A DNA stretch of 64,000 nucleotides from Anabaena lutea FACHB-196 (lineage in GTDB: Bacteria > Cyanobacteriota > Cyanobacteriia > Cyanobacteriales > Nostocaceae), in NCBI RefSeq assembly GCF_014698305.1, contig NZ_JACJST010000012.1, positions 62,001 to 126,000 of the forward strand, written 5' to 3'. Numbering within the stretch: the stretch's first letter is position 1; each line of letters begins with the position of its first letter. Shown here in pieces: positions 19,674-27,517 of the stretch. The position numbers and the translations under genes are program-made. A model generated the notes under the pieces. It was not told the origin of the DNA, did no database searches, and worked only from the letters and a program-made list of their open reading frames with translations.

Positions 19674-20459
19674 ATGTCTAAGCTGGTAATTGTTTCTCCT
19701 GAAGATATTCTTTACCATATCAAAATATCTTGTCAAATCCCCAACTTACTAGAAGCGATCGCTACCAGAAAAATTATTGCTGATACTGCTGTCAAAGAAG
19801 GTATTCAAATCGAGATAGAAGAATTGCAACAGGCAGCAGATAGCCTGAGATTAGCTAACAAATTAATTAAAGCAGAGGAAACCTGGGCATGGTTAGAAAA
19901 ATATCATCTTTCTTTGGATAACTTTGAAGAAATAGCTCATACTAACTTATTATCTGCAAAATTAGCAAATCATTTATTTGCCGATAAAGTTGAACCATTT
20001 TTTTATGCTCATCAACTAGATTACACTGGGGCAGCTACCTATGAAGTGATTTTAGATGATGAAGATTTAGCTCTAGAAATATTTTATGCTTTACAAGAGG
20101 GAGAAATAACTTTCCAAGAAATTGCTCGTCAATATATCCCAAATCCAGAACTTCGTCGTGCAGGAGGATATCAAGGTATCCAGCAACGTAGCGATTTTAG
20201 ACCAGAAATTGCCGCTGCCGTTTTTGCTGCAAATCCACCGCAAATTCTCAAGCCGATAATTACACCTAAAGGAGCGCATATATTGATGGTTGAGGAAATT
20301 ATTAAACCACAGTTAAATGAACAAACGCGCCTAAAAATTATGGGCGATTTATTTACAAATTGGGTACAACAACAAATTACAACATTAGAAATTGTAACCA
20401 AGCTAGTAGAAGAAATACATCCTCAATCTTCTCCTGAAATATTAAGTGAGGCCAGCTAA
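19674..20459 (+). CDS. PpiC-type peptidyl-prolyl isomerase, cytoplasmic, of the peptide export locus
   Basis: 261 residues, with a good GAAGGAATTAG ribosome site before the ATG. The first ~120 residues are helical like the chaperone arm of SurA/PrsA. Residues about 130-210 are a parvulin domain (ILDDEDLALEIFYALQEGEI, TFQEIARQY, RRAGGYQG, ILKPIITPKGAHILMVEE). There is no signal peptide or lipobox, unlike SurA and PrsA, so it should act in the cytoplasm, perhaps on precursor peptides or to hold them for export. PpiC-like genes next to HlyD/C39 exporters recur in cyanobacterial double-glycine peptide loci. Confidence 0.8.
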   Translation: MSKLVIVSPEDILYHIKISCQIPNLLEAIATRKIIADTAVKEGIQIEIEELQQAADSLRLANKLIKAEETWAWLEKYHLSLDNFEEIAHTNLLSAKLANHLFADKVEPFFYAHQLDYTGAATYEVILDDEDLALEIFYALQEGEITFQEIARQYIPNPELRRAGGYQGIQQRSDFRPEIAAAVFAANPPQILKPIITPKGAHILMVEEIIKPQLNEQTRLKIMGDLFTNWVQQQITTLEIVTKLVEEIHPQSSPEILSEAS

Positions 20460-20584
20460 TATAAATATAATGTCGAGTTAAATACTGATCATTAGGGGGA
20501 ACGGGTCGAGTTTTTCTCAACAATAATTAGCCGAACTTGATATAACAGCTAAATTTTTTCTCAAGTGTCGTTACTAATCATAAA

Positions 20585-20622
20585 GCCGAGAATCTCTAAC
20601 TAATTAATAAGAGATTCTCGGC
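20585..20622. terminator. Bidirectional hairpin between converging operons
   Basis: GCCGAGAATCTCT and its exact reverse complement AGAGATTCTCGGC form a perfect 13-bp stem with a 12-base AT loop. It lies between the PpiC stop (20459, plus strand) and the HetP-like stop (20693, minus strand), which fits a shared terminator, although no long T-run follows on either side. Confidence 0.7.
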
Positions 20623-20692
20623 AGATTATTAACTATCAGGCATTGCAGAAACTTTGTAAATCTGGTTTTTTAAATTGCCCAATACCTACAAT

Positions 20693-20995
20693 TCATTTAG
20701 AGCTATGTTTACTGTTACTCGATTTAATCCAGCTTAATTTAATATTGGATAGTTTGACTTTTTTTTCATCAGTGTCACGATGATTATCTTCACCCAAAAT
20801 ACAGTTTTCTTTCAATAAGTTGCTGTAGGTTTCATGGGGTATGTATTCTAGGGGATCATAACCTGAAAAATGAAGAAATAAAACACAAGCCCAAGAATAG
20901 TTACCCAGAATAATGGCTTTGATAATCTGTTGAAAGTGTGTATGTTTAAATATCTTATCTAGCCGTTGATTTTGCTCAAAATTTTGTTGAATCAT
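20693..20995 (-). CDS. Second HetP-family protein, last gene of the peptide biosynthesis operon
   Basis: 101 residues from the ATG at 20995, which has AAGAGG eight bases upstream. A longer frame opens at 21049 but with no better site. The core (FQQIIKAIILGNYSWACVLF, then GYDPLEYIPHETYSNLLKEN) aligns throughout with the core of the hetP product at 11789. The flanking regions differ, and the tail is short and basic. Anabaena has several such paralogues that tune heterocyst timing, some acting antagonistically to HetP. It lies 112 bp after the HopA1-like gene on the same strand. Physical linkage of a HetP paralogue to RiPP enzymes is unexpected and suggests cell-type-specific control or signalling, which is inference. 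Confidence 0.8.
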   Translation of the reverse strand: MIQQNFEQNQRLDKIFKHTHFQQIIKAIILGNYSWACVLFLHFSGYDPLEYIPHETYSNLLKENCILGEDNHRDTDEKKVKLSNIKLSWIKSSNSKHSSK

Positions 20996-21107
20996 ACCAT
21001 TACCTCTTGAATTTAAACTGAAACTATCAACTTTACTTAGTGTCAACAATTATGGTATGTTATTAAATATGCTTAAATTATTTTTAAGCATATTTAATTT
21101 AGTTTAA

Positions 21108-22205
21108 TTACCATAATGGAGTGTAAATATCTTTAGACTTAGCATTGAGATAAGGACGTTGCAATTGAATTTTCTGTAATGAAAAATGTTTGATAATGGA
21201 TGCCAACCGACCTTCTGGAGTATTCTCACCTTGCTGCCAAGCAGCAATTAAACCATTAGCGATAATTTGACAGCGATGAGTACCAAAACTTTCTTGTTCC
21301 CCAAATTTTTGGTCTGGTTCTTCAGCGCAAGCTAAACCTGGTGCTAATAGCTTAGTAAACAAAGGTACTTGCTCCAAAAAATAGGATTCATTTTCTGTAT
21401 AGACCCTTTCTAATACTGTGTGAACTACGTCATATTGGCCTTTATTAAAGTAAAGCACGGCTGAGTCATAACGTCTATAATCGGAGGGATTATATAGCGC
21501 TTTGAAGGAAAAGGAAATCGGGATTTTATTTAGTTGGTCTGTTAAACTTTCCATAACTGATGCTGCCCCTTCTGGTGTTAAATTAAAGTAAACTCGTGTG
21601 ATCTCATGATTATTTTGGGAGCCTGCATTAGCTACTGCCATATAAAATCCGTTTTGTACCACATTCTTAGGCATTCTAATAGATACAAACTTGCCAACAG
21701 TTACCTCTTGGTTTGTTGGTAACAGATGCAAGTTGGGATCAACGTGCAATGTTAACCCATTCTTCTGCACTGCCAATGTGCTATCCGTTTCTTCCCTGAC
21801 TACCTGCCAGTTATGACTCCAGTAGCCTTCGCTTTTGTTCCTGGTATGCAACCGATCATAAAATTCTAAATCTACGCCGAATAAGCTGTTATTTTCGAGA
21901 TTTTGCTCCAATTTATCATTTGTTTTTATAGAGTCAGAGCCGATGTTAGGTTTTGAGGCGGCGTTATAATAAGCACTGTATAGAAAATTACGCAGTTGTA
22001 ACTTCAAATGCTGTTGCTGCATCTCCAACGGTAACTGCTCAAAACGAGAGACAACTGACTCTGGCAATTCTAAGGATTTGTACTCTGGATGCTTGATACA
22101 GTGGTGGGATTCAATTGTAATCTGATTCACCATATCTTGTAGCGATGTCTGCAATGGCTCTGGCAACTCTGAAAGTTGACTGTGTAGGGAATTTAATAGT
22201 TGCAT
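21108..22205 (-). CDS. HopA1-like RiPP modification protein (predicted phosphate-eliminating lyase)
   Basis: 365 residues, soluble, no signal peptide. Features such as KNGLTLHVDPNLHLL, GKFVSIRMPKNVVQNGFYMA, RVYFNLTPEGAASVM, ISFSFKALYNPSDYRRYDSA and FGTHRCQIIANGLIAAWQQG match the HopA1 (type III effector-like) family found in RiPP clusters, where it pairs with a phosphotransferase-like kinase (TvaC/TvaD in thioviridamide, LxmK/LxmY in lexapeptide). In those systems the kinase phosphorylates Ser/Thr and the HopA1 partner is needed for elimination to Dha/Dhb. Here it follows the kinase by 25 bp, so the pair is almost certainly co-translated. Assignment rests on recalled family features and context. 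Confidence 0.75.
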   Translation of the reverse strand: MQLLNSLHSQLSELPEPLQTSLQDMVNQITIESHHCIKHPEYKSLELPESVVSRFEQLPLEMQQQHLKLQLRNFLYSAYYNAASKPNIGSDSIKTNDKLEQNLENNSLFGVDLEFYDRLHTRNKSEGYWSHNWQVVREETDSTLAVQKNGLTLHVDPNLHLLPTNQEVTVGKFVSIRMPKNVVQNGFYMAVANAGSQNNHEITRVYFNLTPEGAASVMESLTDQLNKIPISFSFKALYNPSDYRRYDSAVLYFNKGQYDVVHTVLERVYTENESYFLEQVPLFTKLLAPGLACAEEPDQKFGEQESFGTHRCQIIANGLIAAWQQGENTPEGRLASIIKHFSLQKIQLQRPYLNAKSKDIYTPLW

Positions 22206-22230
22206 GGGTCTATTAGGGTCTAGGGTGGAT

Positions 22231-23409
22231 TTAAGCTGGAGATAAGCTTGTGGGAATTAAGTCTGATATTTCCATCCCAAAAATGGTGATGATAGATGGT
22301 TGGGGACGGCACAATAAACTCTTGGCCACTTGGAGAATGCAGATACCCGAATTACCAAAAGTTCTCTCATGTTGCAGTTGGGCTTGAATAGACCTAATTA
22401 AGGAAAACCCGCAGAATTGTACAACTAGCGGCAAGAAATCAGGACGAAGCTCTATAATTTCCGGGAAGTTAGCCAAATATGCAGTTACCAAAGATGTGAG
22501 GGAAGGTTGTAGCAGTTGTAAGGGAATTGCCGCTAAACGTAAAGACTCTTCAATCGGTATCGTTTTACTAGTTACCATACTGTGTAGCCAAATTTGTAGG
22601 TAACTAGCAATTATTGCTCCTAAATCACTAGCAGGATCTCCCCAAGTAGCGCGTTCCCAGTCAATGAGGCGAATTATACTGTCACTCAAGGGTGATTGGT
22701 GGTCAATTATGGTTTCCCAATTTAAGGAGATCAGAATATTGTTCAGCTTGAGATCATTGTGAGTTAAACAACAAGGAGTAAAAGCAGCACTCAAATTTGC
22801 GATCGCTTTTCCGAGATTATCGTAACGTTGATAGAGTGTAAAAAATTTCAACCCATCAGCAGGAACCATGCCAAATACTTCTGGTGTAATTCTATTTAAT
22901 TCTCCTGACAGGTTAGAAGTTGTAATATTTGTTGTATTCTCGGTCTTTTGGAAGAAGTCCCGATAGTCTTGATGATTGAGAGTTAAACGATGAATTGATG
23001 CTAAAGTCGCTCCAATTGACCGAGAAATATCAGTGGAGAACAGATTTTCTTGAGTATAAAATTCACTCAGATCACGGTAGTCATTGAGATAATTAAAAAC
23101 AATGATGGAATTTTCAGCGTCAAAATGAATCGCTTCTGATAAATATGAGCGCAGATGACTAATTTCTGGGAATGTCCGGCAAAAATTATGAACTTGCCAT
23201 TCGTCGAAGAACTCACCACGAGTTTTACCTTCTCGGTTGAGACGTTCTTGTTTCACCAGAAGTTGACGACCATCGGGTAAACTGACTAATAAGTTAAAGT
23301 TTTTGGCAGATTTTAGCTCAATTTTACTCAATGACTGTTCTTGCTGAGTACACAGTCCTTGAGAAATTAGATAGTTAAAAACATTTTGAGAGCTTAAGAT
23401 AAATGGCAT
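22231..23409 (-). CDS. Aminoglycoside-phosphotransferase-fold kinase (class V lanthipeptide/TvaC-like)
   Basis: 392 residues. The N-lobe has LLVSLPDGRQLLVKQER, supplying the ATP-binding Lys. The C-lobe has the Brenner motif LTHNDLKLNNILI (His217, Asp219, Asn224) and RLIDWERATWGDPASDLGAI with metal-binding Asp250, so the kinase appears catalytically intact. APH-fold kinases next to HopA1-like proteins phosphorylate Ser/Thr of precursor peptides in class V lanthipeptide and thioviridamide pathways. Downstream of the precursor genes and upstream of HopA1, it fits that role. A small-molecule kinase is the alternative but does not explain the context. Confidence 0.82.
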   Translation of the reverse strand: MPFILSSQNVFNYLISQGLCTQQEQSLSKIELKSAKNFNLLVSLPDGRQLLVKQERLNREGKTRGEFFDEWQVHNFCRTFPEISHLRSYLSEAIHFDAENSIIVFNYLNDYRDLSEFYTQENLFSTDISRSIGATLASIHRLTLNHQDYRDFFQKTENTTNITTSNLSGELNRITPEVFGMVPADGLKFFTLYQRYDNLGKAIANLSAAFTPCCLTHNDLKLNNILISLNWETIIDHQSPLSDSIIRLIDWERATWGDPASDLGAIIASYLQIWLHSMVTSKTIPIEESLRLAAIPLQLLQPSLTSLVTAYLANFPEIIELRPDFLPLVVQFCGFSLIRSIQAQLQHERTFGNSGICILQVAKSLLCRPQPSIITIFGMEISDLIPTSLSPA

Positions 23410-23589
23410 AGGATCAAATGATGATGAAACTATTGATAAATTGCTGTTGTTGTATCAATAAACCATAAAGACACCATGAAGCTATTCCAGTCGCAATCGT
23501 ATACCAAATTTTGTTGGTCATATGAAAAATTCAAACTTAACAAAATCAGATTTGAACTGGTTTTTTAGCGAAAATAGACTAAATTAGTC

Positions 23590-23805
23590 CTAATCTTTGT
23601 TTATAAATGAAGTTGTTAGAAACGAAATAGCATCGATAGCTGCAATCACCAAGATAAACTCAAGAGCCTTAACACCAACTTCTACAATTTGAGGACGATA
23701 GTTATCTTGACCACCAAACACAGATTGAGAATCCAGACTAGTTAGTTCATTAAGAAACACTTCTGAATCGAGAGGATGCAGATCAGCAATGATGATTCGT
23801 GCCAT
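23590..23805 (-). CDS. Double-glycine RiPP precursor peptide, single-copy type
   Basis: 71 residues. The leader (1-32) begins MARIIIADLHP and contains SEVFLNELTSLDSQSVFGG, with Gly31-Gly32 as predicted C39 cleavage site. The 39-residue core is QDNYRPQIVEVG..., then a hydrophobic stretch (ALEFILVIAAIDAISFL) and TTSFINKD. It has no cysteine and only four Ser/Thr. The leader shares ADL/SEL, SExFLNEL and GG positions with the tandem-array leaders, so the same enzymes could recognise both. It lies 180 bp before the kinase gene. Confidence 0.75.
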   Translation of the reverse strand: MARIIIADLHPLDSEVFLNELTSLDSQSVFGGQDNYRPQIVEVGVKALEFILVIAAIDAISFLTTSFINKD

Positions 23806-23952
23806 GTATTTAATTTTAGAAAATGGGATTGTTTTGAAGCGGCTCTCTTGGTTTATTGGTAATTCAACAAACTTATGTTATTCACATAAATTATATATAT
23901 TTACCTTTAATCCTAAGAGAGCCGTCTAGCTCAGTAGTAAACTACAAAGCTA

Positions 23953-24183
23953 TTAGTACTTGCTGTCGCTGTAGGACTTAGCTAAGTAAGCGATATGACC
24001 AATGCCATATACATTAACGAAGGCTTCAGCCAATTTTGTTAATGTGGAAATATCGCTGACATGGCTGCCATAATATCCACCGTAGATGGAATTGACATCG
24101 CTCATCTCGTTGAGAAAGCTTTCGGAATCTTGGAACAATTCAGAACCAGTTGCTTGCAATTCAGAAAGTTTAATACTTGCCAT
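23953..24183 (-). CDS. Tandem-array RiPP precursor, copy 4
   Basis: 76 residues, with a strong AGGAGGAAATT ribosome site. The leader (about 1-36, MASIKLSELQATGSELFQDS ... NSIYGG) ends in Gly-Gly. The core starts YYGSHVSDISTLTKLAEAF and ends AYLAKSYSDSKY. The protein is identical to copy 3, with only about three synonymous differences, so the duplication is recent. There is no Cys. The core carries about eight Ser/Thr, three Lys and two His. Confidence 0.85.
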   Translation of the reverse strand: MASIKLSELQATGSELFQDSESFLNEMSDVNSIYGGYYGSHVSDISTLTKLAEAFVNVYGIGHIAYLAKSYSDSKY

Positions 24184-24236
24184 AATTTCCTCCTAAAAGA
24201 CTTGTTTCCAGTAATGTGAATTCAACGACAAAGCTA

Positions 24237-24467
24237 TTAGTACTTGCTGTCGCTGTAAGACTTAGCTAAGTAAGCGATATGACCAATGCCATATACATTA
24301 ACGAAGGCTTCAGCCAATTTTGTTAATGTGGAAATATCGCTGACATGGCTGCCATAATATCCACCGTAAATGGAATTGACATCGCTCATCTCGTTGAGAA
24401 AGCTTTCGGAATCTTGGAACAATTCAGAACCTGTTGCTTGCAATTCAGAAAGTTTAATACTTGCCAT
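24237..24467 (-). CDS. Tandem-array RiPP precursor, copy 3
   Basis: 76 residues, the same protein as copy 4: leader with a LSELQATGSELF / SFLNEMSD / IYGG layout, predicted cut after Gly-Gly, and a cysteine-free core with a central amphipathic stretch TKLAEAFVNVYGIGHIAYLA. Ribosome site AGGAGGAAATT. Expected substrate of the kinase and HopA1-like protein encoded downstream and of the C39 exporter. Confidence 0.85.
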   Translation of the reverse strand: MASIKLSELQATGSELFQDSESFLNEMSDVNSIYGGYYGSHVSDISTLTKLAEAFVNVYGIGHIAYLAKSYSDSKY

Positions 24468-24520
24468 AATTTCCTCCTAAAAGACTTGTTTCCAGTAATG
24501 TGAATTCAACAACAAAGCTA

Positions 24521-24751
24521 TTAGTACTTGCTGTCGCTGTAAGACTTAGCTAAGTAAGCGATATGACCAATGCCATATACATTAACGAAGGCTTCAGCCA
24601 ATTTTGTGAATGTGGAAATATCGCTCGCGCCGCTGTCATAATATCCACCGTAGATGGAATTGACATCGCTCATCTCGTTGAGAAAGCTTTCGGAATCTTG
24701 GAATAGTTCAGAACCTGTTGCTTGCAATTCAGAAAGTTTAATACTTGCCAT
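24521..24751 (-). CDS. Tandem-array RiPP precursor, copy 2
   Basis: 76 residues. The leader is identical to its neighbours. The core opens YYDSGASDISTFTK (Gly-Ser-His-Val of copies 3/4 replaced by Asp-Ser-Gly-Ala, Leu by Phe) and ends SYSDSKY like them. It is a mosaic between copy 1 (core opening) and copies 3/4 (tail), pointing to unequal exchange within the array. Confidence 0.85.
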   Translation of the reverse strand: MASIKLSELQATGSELFQDSESFLNEMSDVNSIYGGYYDSGASDISTFTKLAEAFVNVYGIGHIAYLAKSYSDSKY

Positions 24752-24804
24752 AATTTCCTCCTAAAAGACTTGTTTCCAGTAATGTGAAGTCAACTACAAA
24801 GCTA

Positions 24805-25044
24805 TTAGTAGCCGTAACCATCGCTGTGGCTATAGGACTTAGCTAAGTAAGCGATATGACCAATTGCATATACATTAACGAAGGCTTCAGCCAATTTTGT
24901 GAATGTGGAAATATCGCTCGCGCCGCTGTCATAATATCCACCGTAGATGGAATTGACATCGCTCATCTCGTTGAGAAAGCTTTCGGAATCTTGGAATAGT
25001 TCAGAACCTGTTGCTTGTAGTTCTGAGAGTTTAATACTTGCCAT
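24805..25044 (-). CDS. Tandem-array RiPP precursor, copy 1 (promoter-proximal)
   Basis: 79 residues. Same leader, core opening YYDSGASDISTFTK, but VNVYAIGHIAY in place of VNVYGIGHIAY and a longer tail SYSHSDGYGY instead of SYSDSKY. It is the first gene after the probable promoter in the 320 bp to its right. No Cys. Confidence 0.85.
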   Translation of the reverse strand: MASIKLSELQATGSELFQDSESFLNEMSDVNSIYGGYYDSGASDISTFTKLAEAFVNVYAIGHIAYLAKSYSHSDGYGY

Positions 25045-25366
25045 AATTTCCTCCTAAAAGACTTGTTTTCAGTTTGTGAAACTTGTGTAAGCAGTTAAGT
25101 TGGTGTTTTCTTAACCGATGCTTCTATTTTTATTGATATAAATCTCGAAAATCAAGGGTTAGAGCTATGTTTATCAGACATTAATCATGATGTAATGTCT
25201 GGGAAATATGACTAGATAATCTATTTATATTTTGTTCTGGTTTGCCTGTGGCTGATATCATGTCTGATAAATCATCAATAATCGAAAAATGTTGCATACT
25301 ACGTCTATACATAAATTCACAGTTTTTTATTCTGTAACTTCTGAAAAACTGCTGACATAAAAAGAT
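25045..25366 (-). promoter_or_regulatory. Probable promoter region of the precursor array
   Basis: About 320 bp of AT-rich DNA with no gene, bounded on the right by a terminator for the 82-residue precursor gene. Transcription of the array must therefore start in this interval. No specific box could be assigned with confidence. Confidence 0.4.
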
Positions 25367-25391
25367 CCCCGATTTCTTAAAGAAGTCGGGG
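25367..25391 (-). terminator. Terminator of the 82-residue precursor gene
   Basis: CCCCGATTTCTT / AAGAAGTCGGGG hairpin. Read on the minus strand it is followed by ATCTTTTT. It belongs to a hairpin sequence type (CCCCGACTTCTT...) that recurs at 25840, 43675 and 57906, apparently a dispersed terminator-like repeat. Confidence 0.75.
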
Positions 25392-25427
25392 TTTTGAATA
25401 TTTGAGGCTAATTATCCAGCTAATTTG

Positions 25428-25676
25428 TTAAAAATCTAATTCTGTTTGCCCCAAATTATCGAGTGTTTGATTGAGTTCCAATCTCCAGTTCTGCACACTC
25501 TTATTTACGTCTTGCAGTAGTGCTGAAACATCACTCCTATCTGTTGTACTTGTTCTTCTGTTTCTGCCTCTTCTGTAGGTGATACCGCCATTGATATTCT
25601 TCATTTCCTCAGAAGTTAGGTCATGAATAAGCTGTGCTTCGCTGCTAAAGTATAGGTCATAAATTTGTATGCCCAT
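25428..25676 (-). CDS. Double-glycine precursor peptide of a different family
   Basis: 82 residues from the ATG at 25676, which follows a consensus AGGAGGTGA. The in-frame ATG at 25724 would place this ribosome site inside the gene. The leader MGIQIYDLYFSSEAQLIHDL...MKNINGG resembles bacteriocin leaders ending in ING-G. The core begins ITYRRGRNRRTSTTDRSD, very basic and Ser/Thr-rich, and continues as a helical acidic/amide segment ending in GQTELDF. No Cys. It is separated from the tandem array by its own terminator, so it is an independent transcription unit that likely uses the same exporter. Confidence 0.65.
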   Translation of the reverse strand: MGIQIYDLYFSSEAQLIHDLTSEEMKNINGGITYRRGRNRRTSTTDRSDVSALLQDVNKSVQNWRLELNQTLDNLGQTELDF

Positions 25677-25839
25677 TTTTGAATCACCTCCTGAAATACT
25701 AGTATGGATAGAATCAAGCCACAATTTTAAAATCCTCCTCTTATATTTTCTAATTTTGTTCTATAAATTCAAGCTTTGGCGAGTAATTTTGGAGACATAA
25801 TTTCAGGCATTTTGTCTACAAAAAAGCTCTAAAAAATAA

Positions 25840-25871
25840 GATTCCCAATTTCTCTAAAGAAGTCGGGAATC
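25840..25871 (-). terminator. Terminator after the M16 peptidase operon
   Basis: GATTCCC ... GGGAATC stem with AATTTCTCTAAAGAAGT inside, followed on the minus strand by TTATTTTTT. It lies 24 bp after the peptidase stop. Confidence 0.75.
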
Positions 25872-25894
25872 TCATCAGCAAATATTGGGTTGTT

Positions 25895-27406
25895 TTAATT
25901 TTGCGCTTGGGTTTGAGAACTGGGAATAGTGACATCTATGGGTGTCACCTTAGCAGCTAACTCCGTCAATGGTGGTTGAATGGCGGTTTGATTACCCACT
26001 ACTAGGGTGACTAAATTTTCTGGTTGCAGGTATTTTTGGGCTACTCGTTGGATATCCGCTGTTTTTGTGGTGGTGACGGCTTTTTGATAGCGAAATAGAA
26101 AATCAGCCGGATAACCATAATATTCGTAGCGCATCAATCGTGATAAAGTTTGGGCTGGGTCTTGAAAATTGAACACAAACGAGTTGAGTGTAGACTCTTT
26201 AGCAAATTGCAATTCTTTTTCTGTTACGGTTTGAGTTTGCAGACGTTTAATTTCTGTTTGCAAGGCTTTGATAAACTGGACTGTAGCATCGGAGCGAGTT
26301 TGTCCACCAGCGATAAACATTCCCGGATAATCGAAGCGGGGACTCCACATACCATATACAGAGTAAGCTAAACCTTGACGCGATCGCACTTCATTAAATA
26401 ATCTACCCCCAAATCCATTTAACACCCCATTCATTACATCTAATGCCGCATAGTCAGGACTATCGAATTTTCCACCTAGATGTCCAACGAGAATATTACT
26501 CTGTGTGAGTTGGGGTTGATTCACAAAAAATACCCCACCCAAATTAGCTGGTGACACTGATGGTAATGGGGTTTTAGAGATTTTAGAGTTGGGTTTCCAA
26601 TCGCCAAATTGACTTTGAATGAGCGATCGCATTTTTTTGGCGTTAAAATCTCCCACAATCCCTAAAATCATATTATTGGGATAAAAGTATTCCTGGTAAA
26701 ACTTCAGCAAATCCTGACGGGTAATTTTATCCAAAGTCGCAAATTCAACGGTACGAGCATAGGGACTATTTTCACCATAGATTAATTTCCGCATTTCCCG
26801 ACTGGCAATGCTGTTAGGATTATCATTGCGCCGAGCAATATTACCTTTAACCTGGGTTTTGATAAAATCCAACTTTTCTTGAGCAAAAGCTGGTTCTCGC
26901 AACACTTCAGCAAATAGCCCCAACACCGTTTCTAAATCTTCGCTCAAACTCTCAAAACTAGCACTACCAGCAGCTTCACTCATACTGGTTTCTACTGAAG
27001 CCGCCCGTTGTTCCAATATTTCATTTAACTCATCAGGTGAATGCTTGAGAGTTCCACCAGTTCTCATTACCGAACCCACAAGATCAGCTAAACCAGTTTT
27101 CTCACCTGCTTCCCAACGGCTACCTGTCCTCACAAGCGCCGTACCACTTACCAAAGGTAGCTCATGATCTTCCATCAAATACACTACCAAACCGTTATTC
27201 AGTACAAACCTTTCATACTTGGGTAACTGAATTTCCGGTAAAGGTGCAAACTGTAAATCAGTGAAATGCTTTGCTGCTGCTGTCGCCGCCCAAGAAAAAT
27301 TAAACATTAACAGTAAAGCAATCATCAACACCGAAATAAACCGCCAACTCTTGGAAAACCTAAGTGAAAATTTCAATTTCTTACCTTTCACCAAAAAATT
27401 CAACAT
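25895..27406 (-). CDS. M16 family peptidase-like subunit, non-catalytic
   Basis: 503 residues with an N-terminal basic/hydrophobic signal segment (WRFISVLMIALLLMFNFSWAATAAA). Two M16 halves are visible (FVLNNGLVVYLMEDHELPLV near 65; LGGVFFVNQPQLTQSNILVG and NEVRSRQGLAYSVYG later). The usual zinc motif HxxEH is replaced by GLADLVGSVM, so it should not bind zinc. It follows the active partner by 111 bp and probably forms the M16B-type heterodimer, acting on peptides in the periplasm. It retains the R/Y segment (RSRQGLAYSVYG) typical of the inactive subunit. Confidence 0.87.
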   Translation of the reverse strand: MLNFLVKGKKLKFSLRFSKSWRFISVLMIALLLMFNFSWAATAAAKHFTDLQFAPLPEIQLPKYERFVLNNGLVVYLMEDHELPLVSGTALVRTGSRWEAGEKTGLADLVGSVMRTGGTLKHSPDELNEILEQRAASVETSMSEAAGSASFESLSEDLETVLGLFAEVLREPAFAQEKLDFIKTQVKGNIARRNDNPNSIASREMRKLIYGENSPYARTVEFATLDKITRQDLLKFYQEYFYPNNMILGIVGDFNAKKMRSLIQSQFGDWKPNSKISKTPLPSVSPANLGGVFFVNQPQLTQSNILVGHLGGKFDSPDYAALDVMNGVLNGFGGRLFNEVRSRQGLAYSVYGMWSPRFDYPGMFIAGGQTRSDATVQFIKALQTEIKRLQTQTVTEKELQFAKESTLNSFVFNFQDPAQTLSRLMRYEYYGYPADFLFRYQKAVTTTKTADIQRVAQKYLQPENLVTLVVGNQTAIQPPLTELAAKVTPIDVTIPSSQTQAQN

Positions 27407-27517
27407 AATTTCTCTATTTCTCTATTTCTCTCTTCTCTTTTTCTCAATTTCGTGAAAGCAGCAAGAAAGGATAAGAAGAAAATTCACCTTCTTCCTATCC
27501 TTCTTTACTGTCACCTG

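Larger units (their letters stand above)
23953..25068 (-). repeat. Four-copy direct tandem repeat of 284 bp carrying precursor genes
   Basis: Gene ends fall at 23953, 24237, 24521 and 24805, an exact 284-bp period (231-bp gene plus 53-bp spacer with conserved ribosome site). The outermost copy, first transcribed, is 9 bp longer inside the gene. Copies 3 and 4 are nearly identical, while copies 1 and 2 share a different core opening (YYDSGASDISTFTK). Confidence 0.95.

Noticed and set aside
23953-25044. Array precursors as Nif11 or nitrile-hydratase-leader proteusins
   Set aside because: The leaders are only about 36 residues and lack the long NHLP/Nif11 domain. They fit short double-glycine leaders.
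20693-25724. Class I or II lanthipeptide or cyanobactin cluster
   Set aside because: No LanB, LanM, LanC, PatA-like protease or YcaO gene in the window, and no Cys in the cores.
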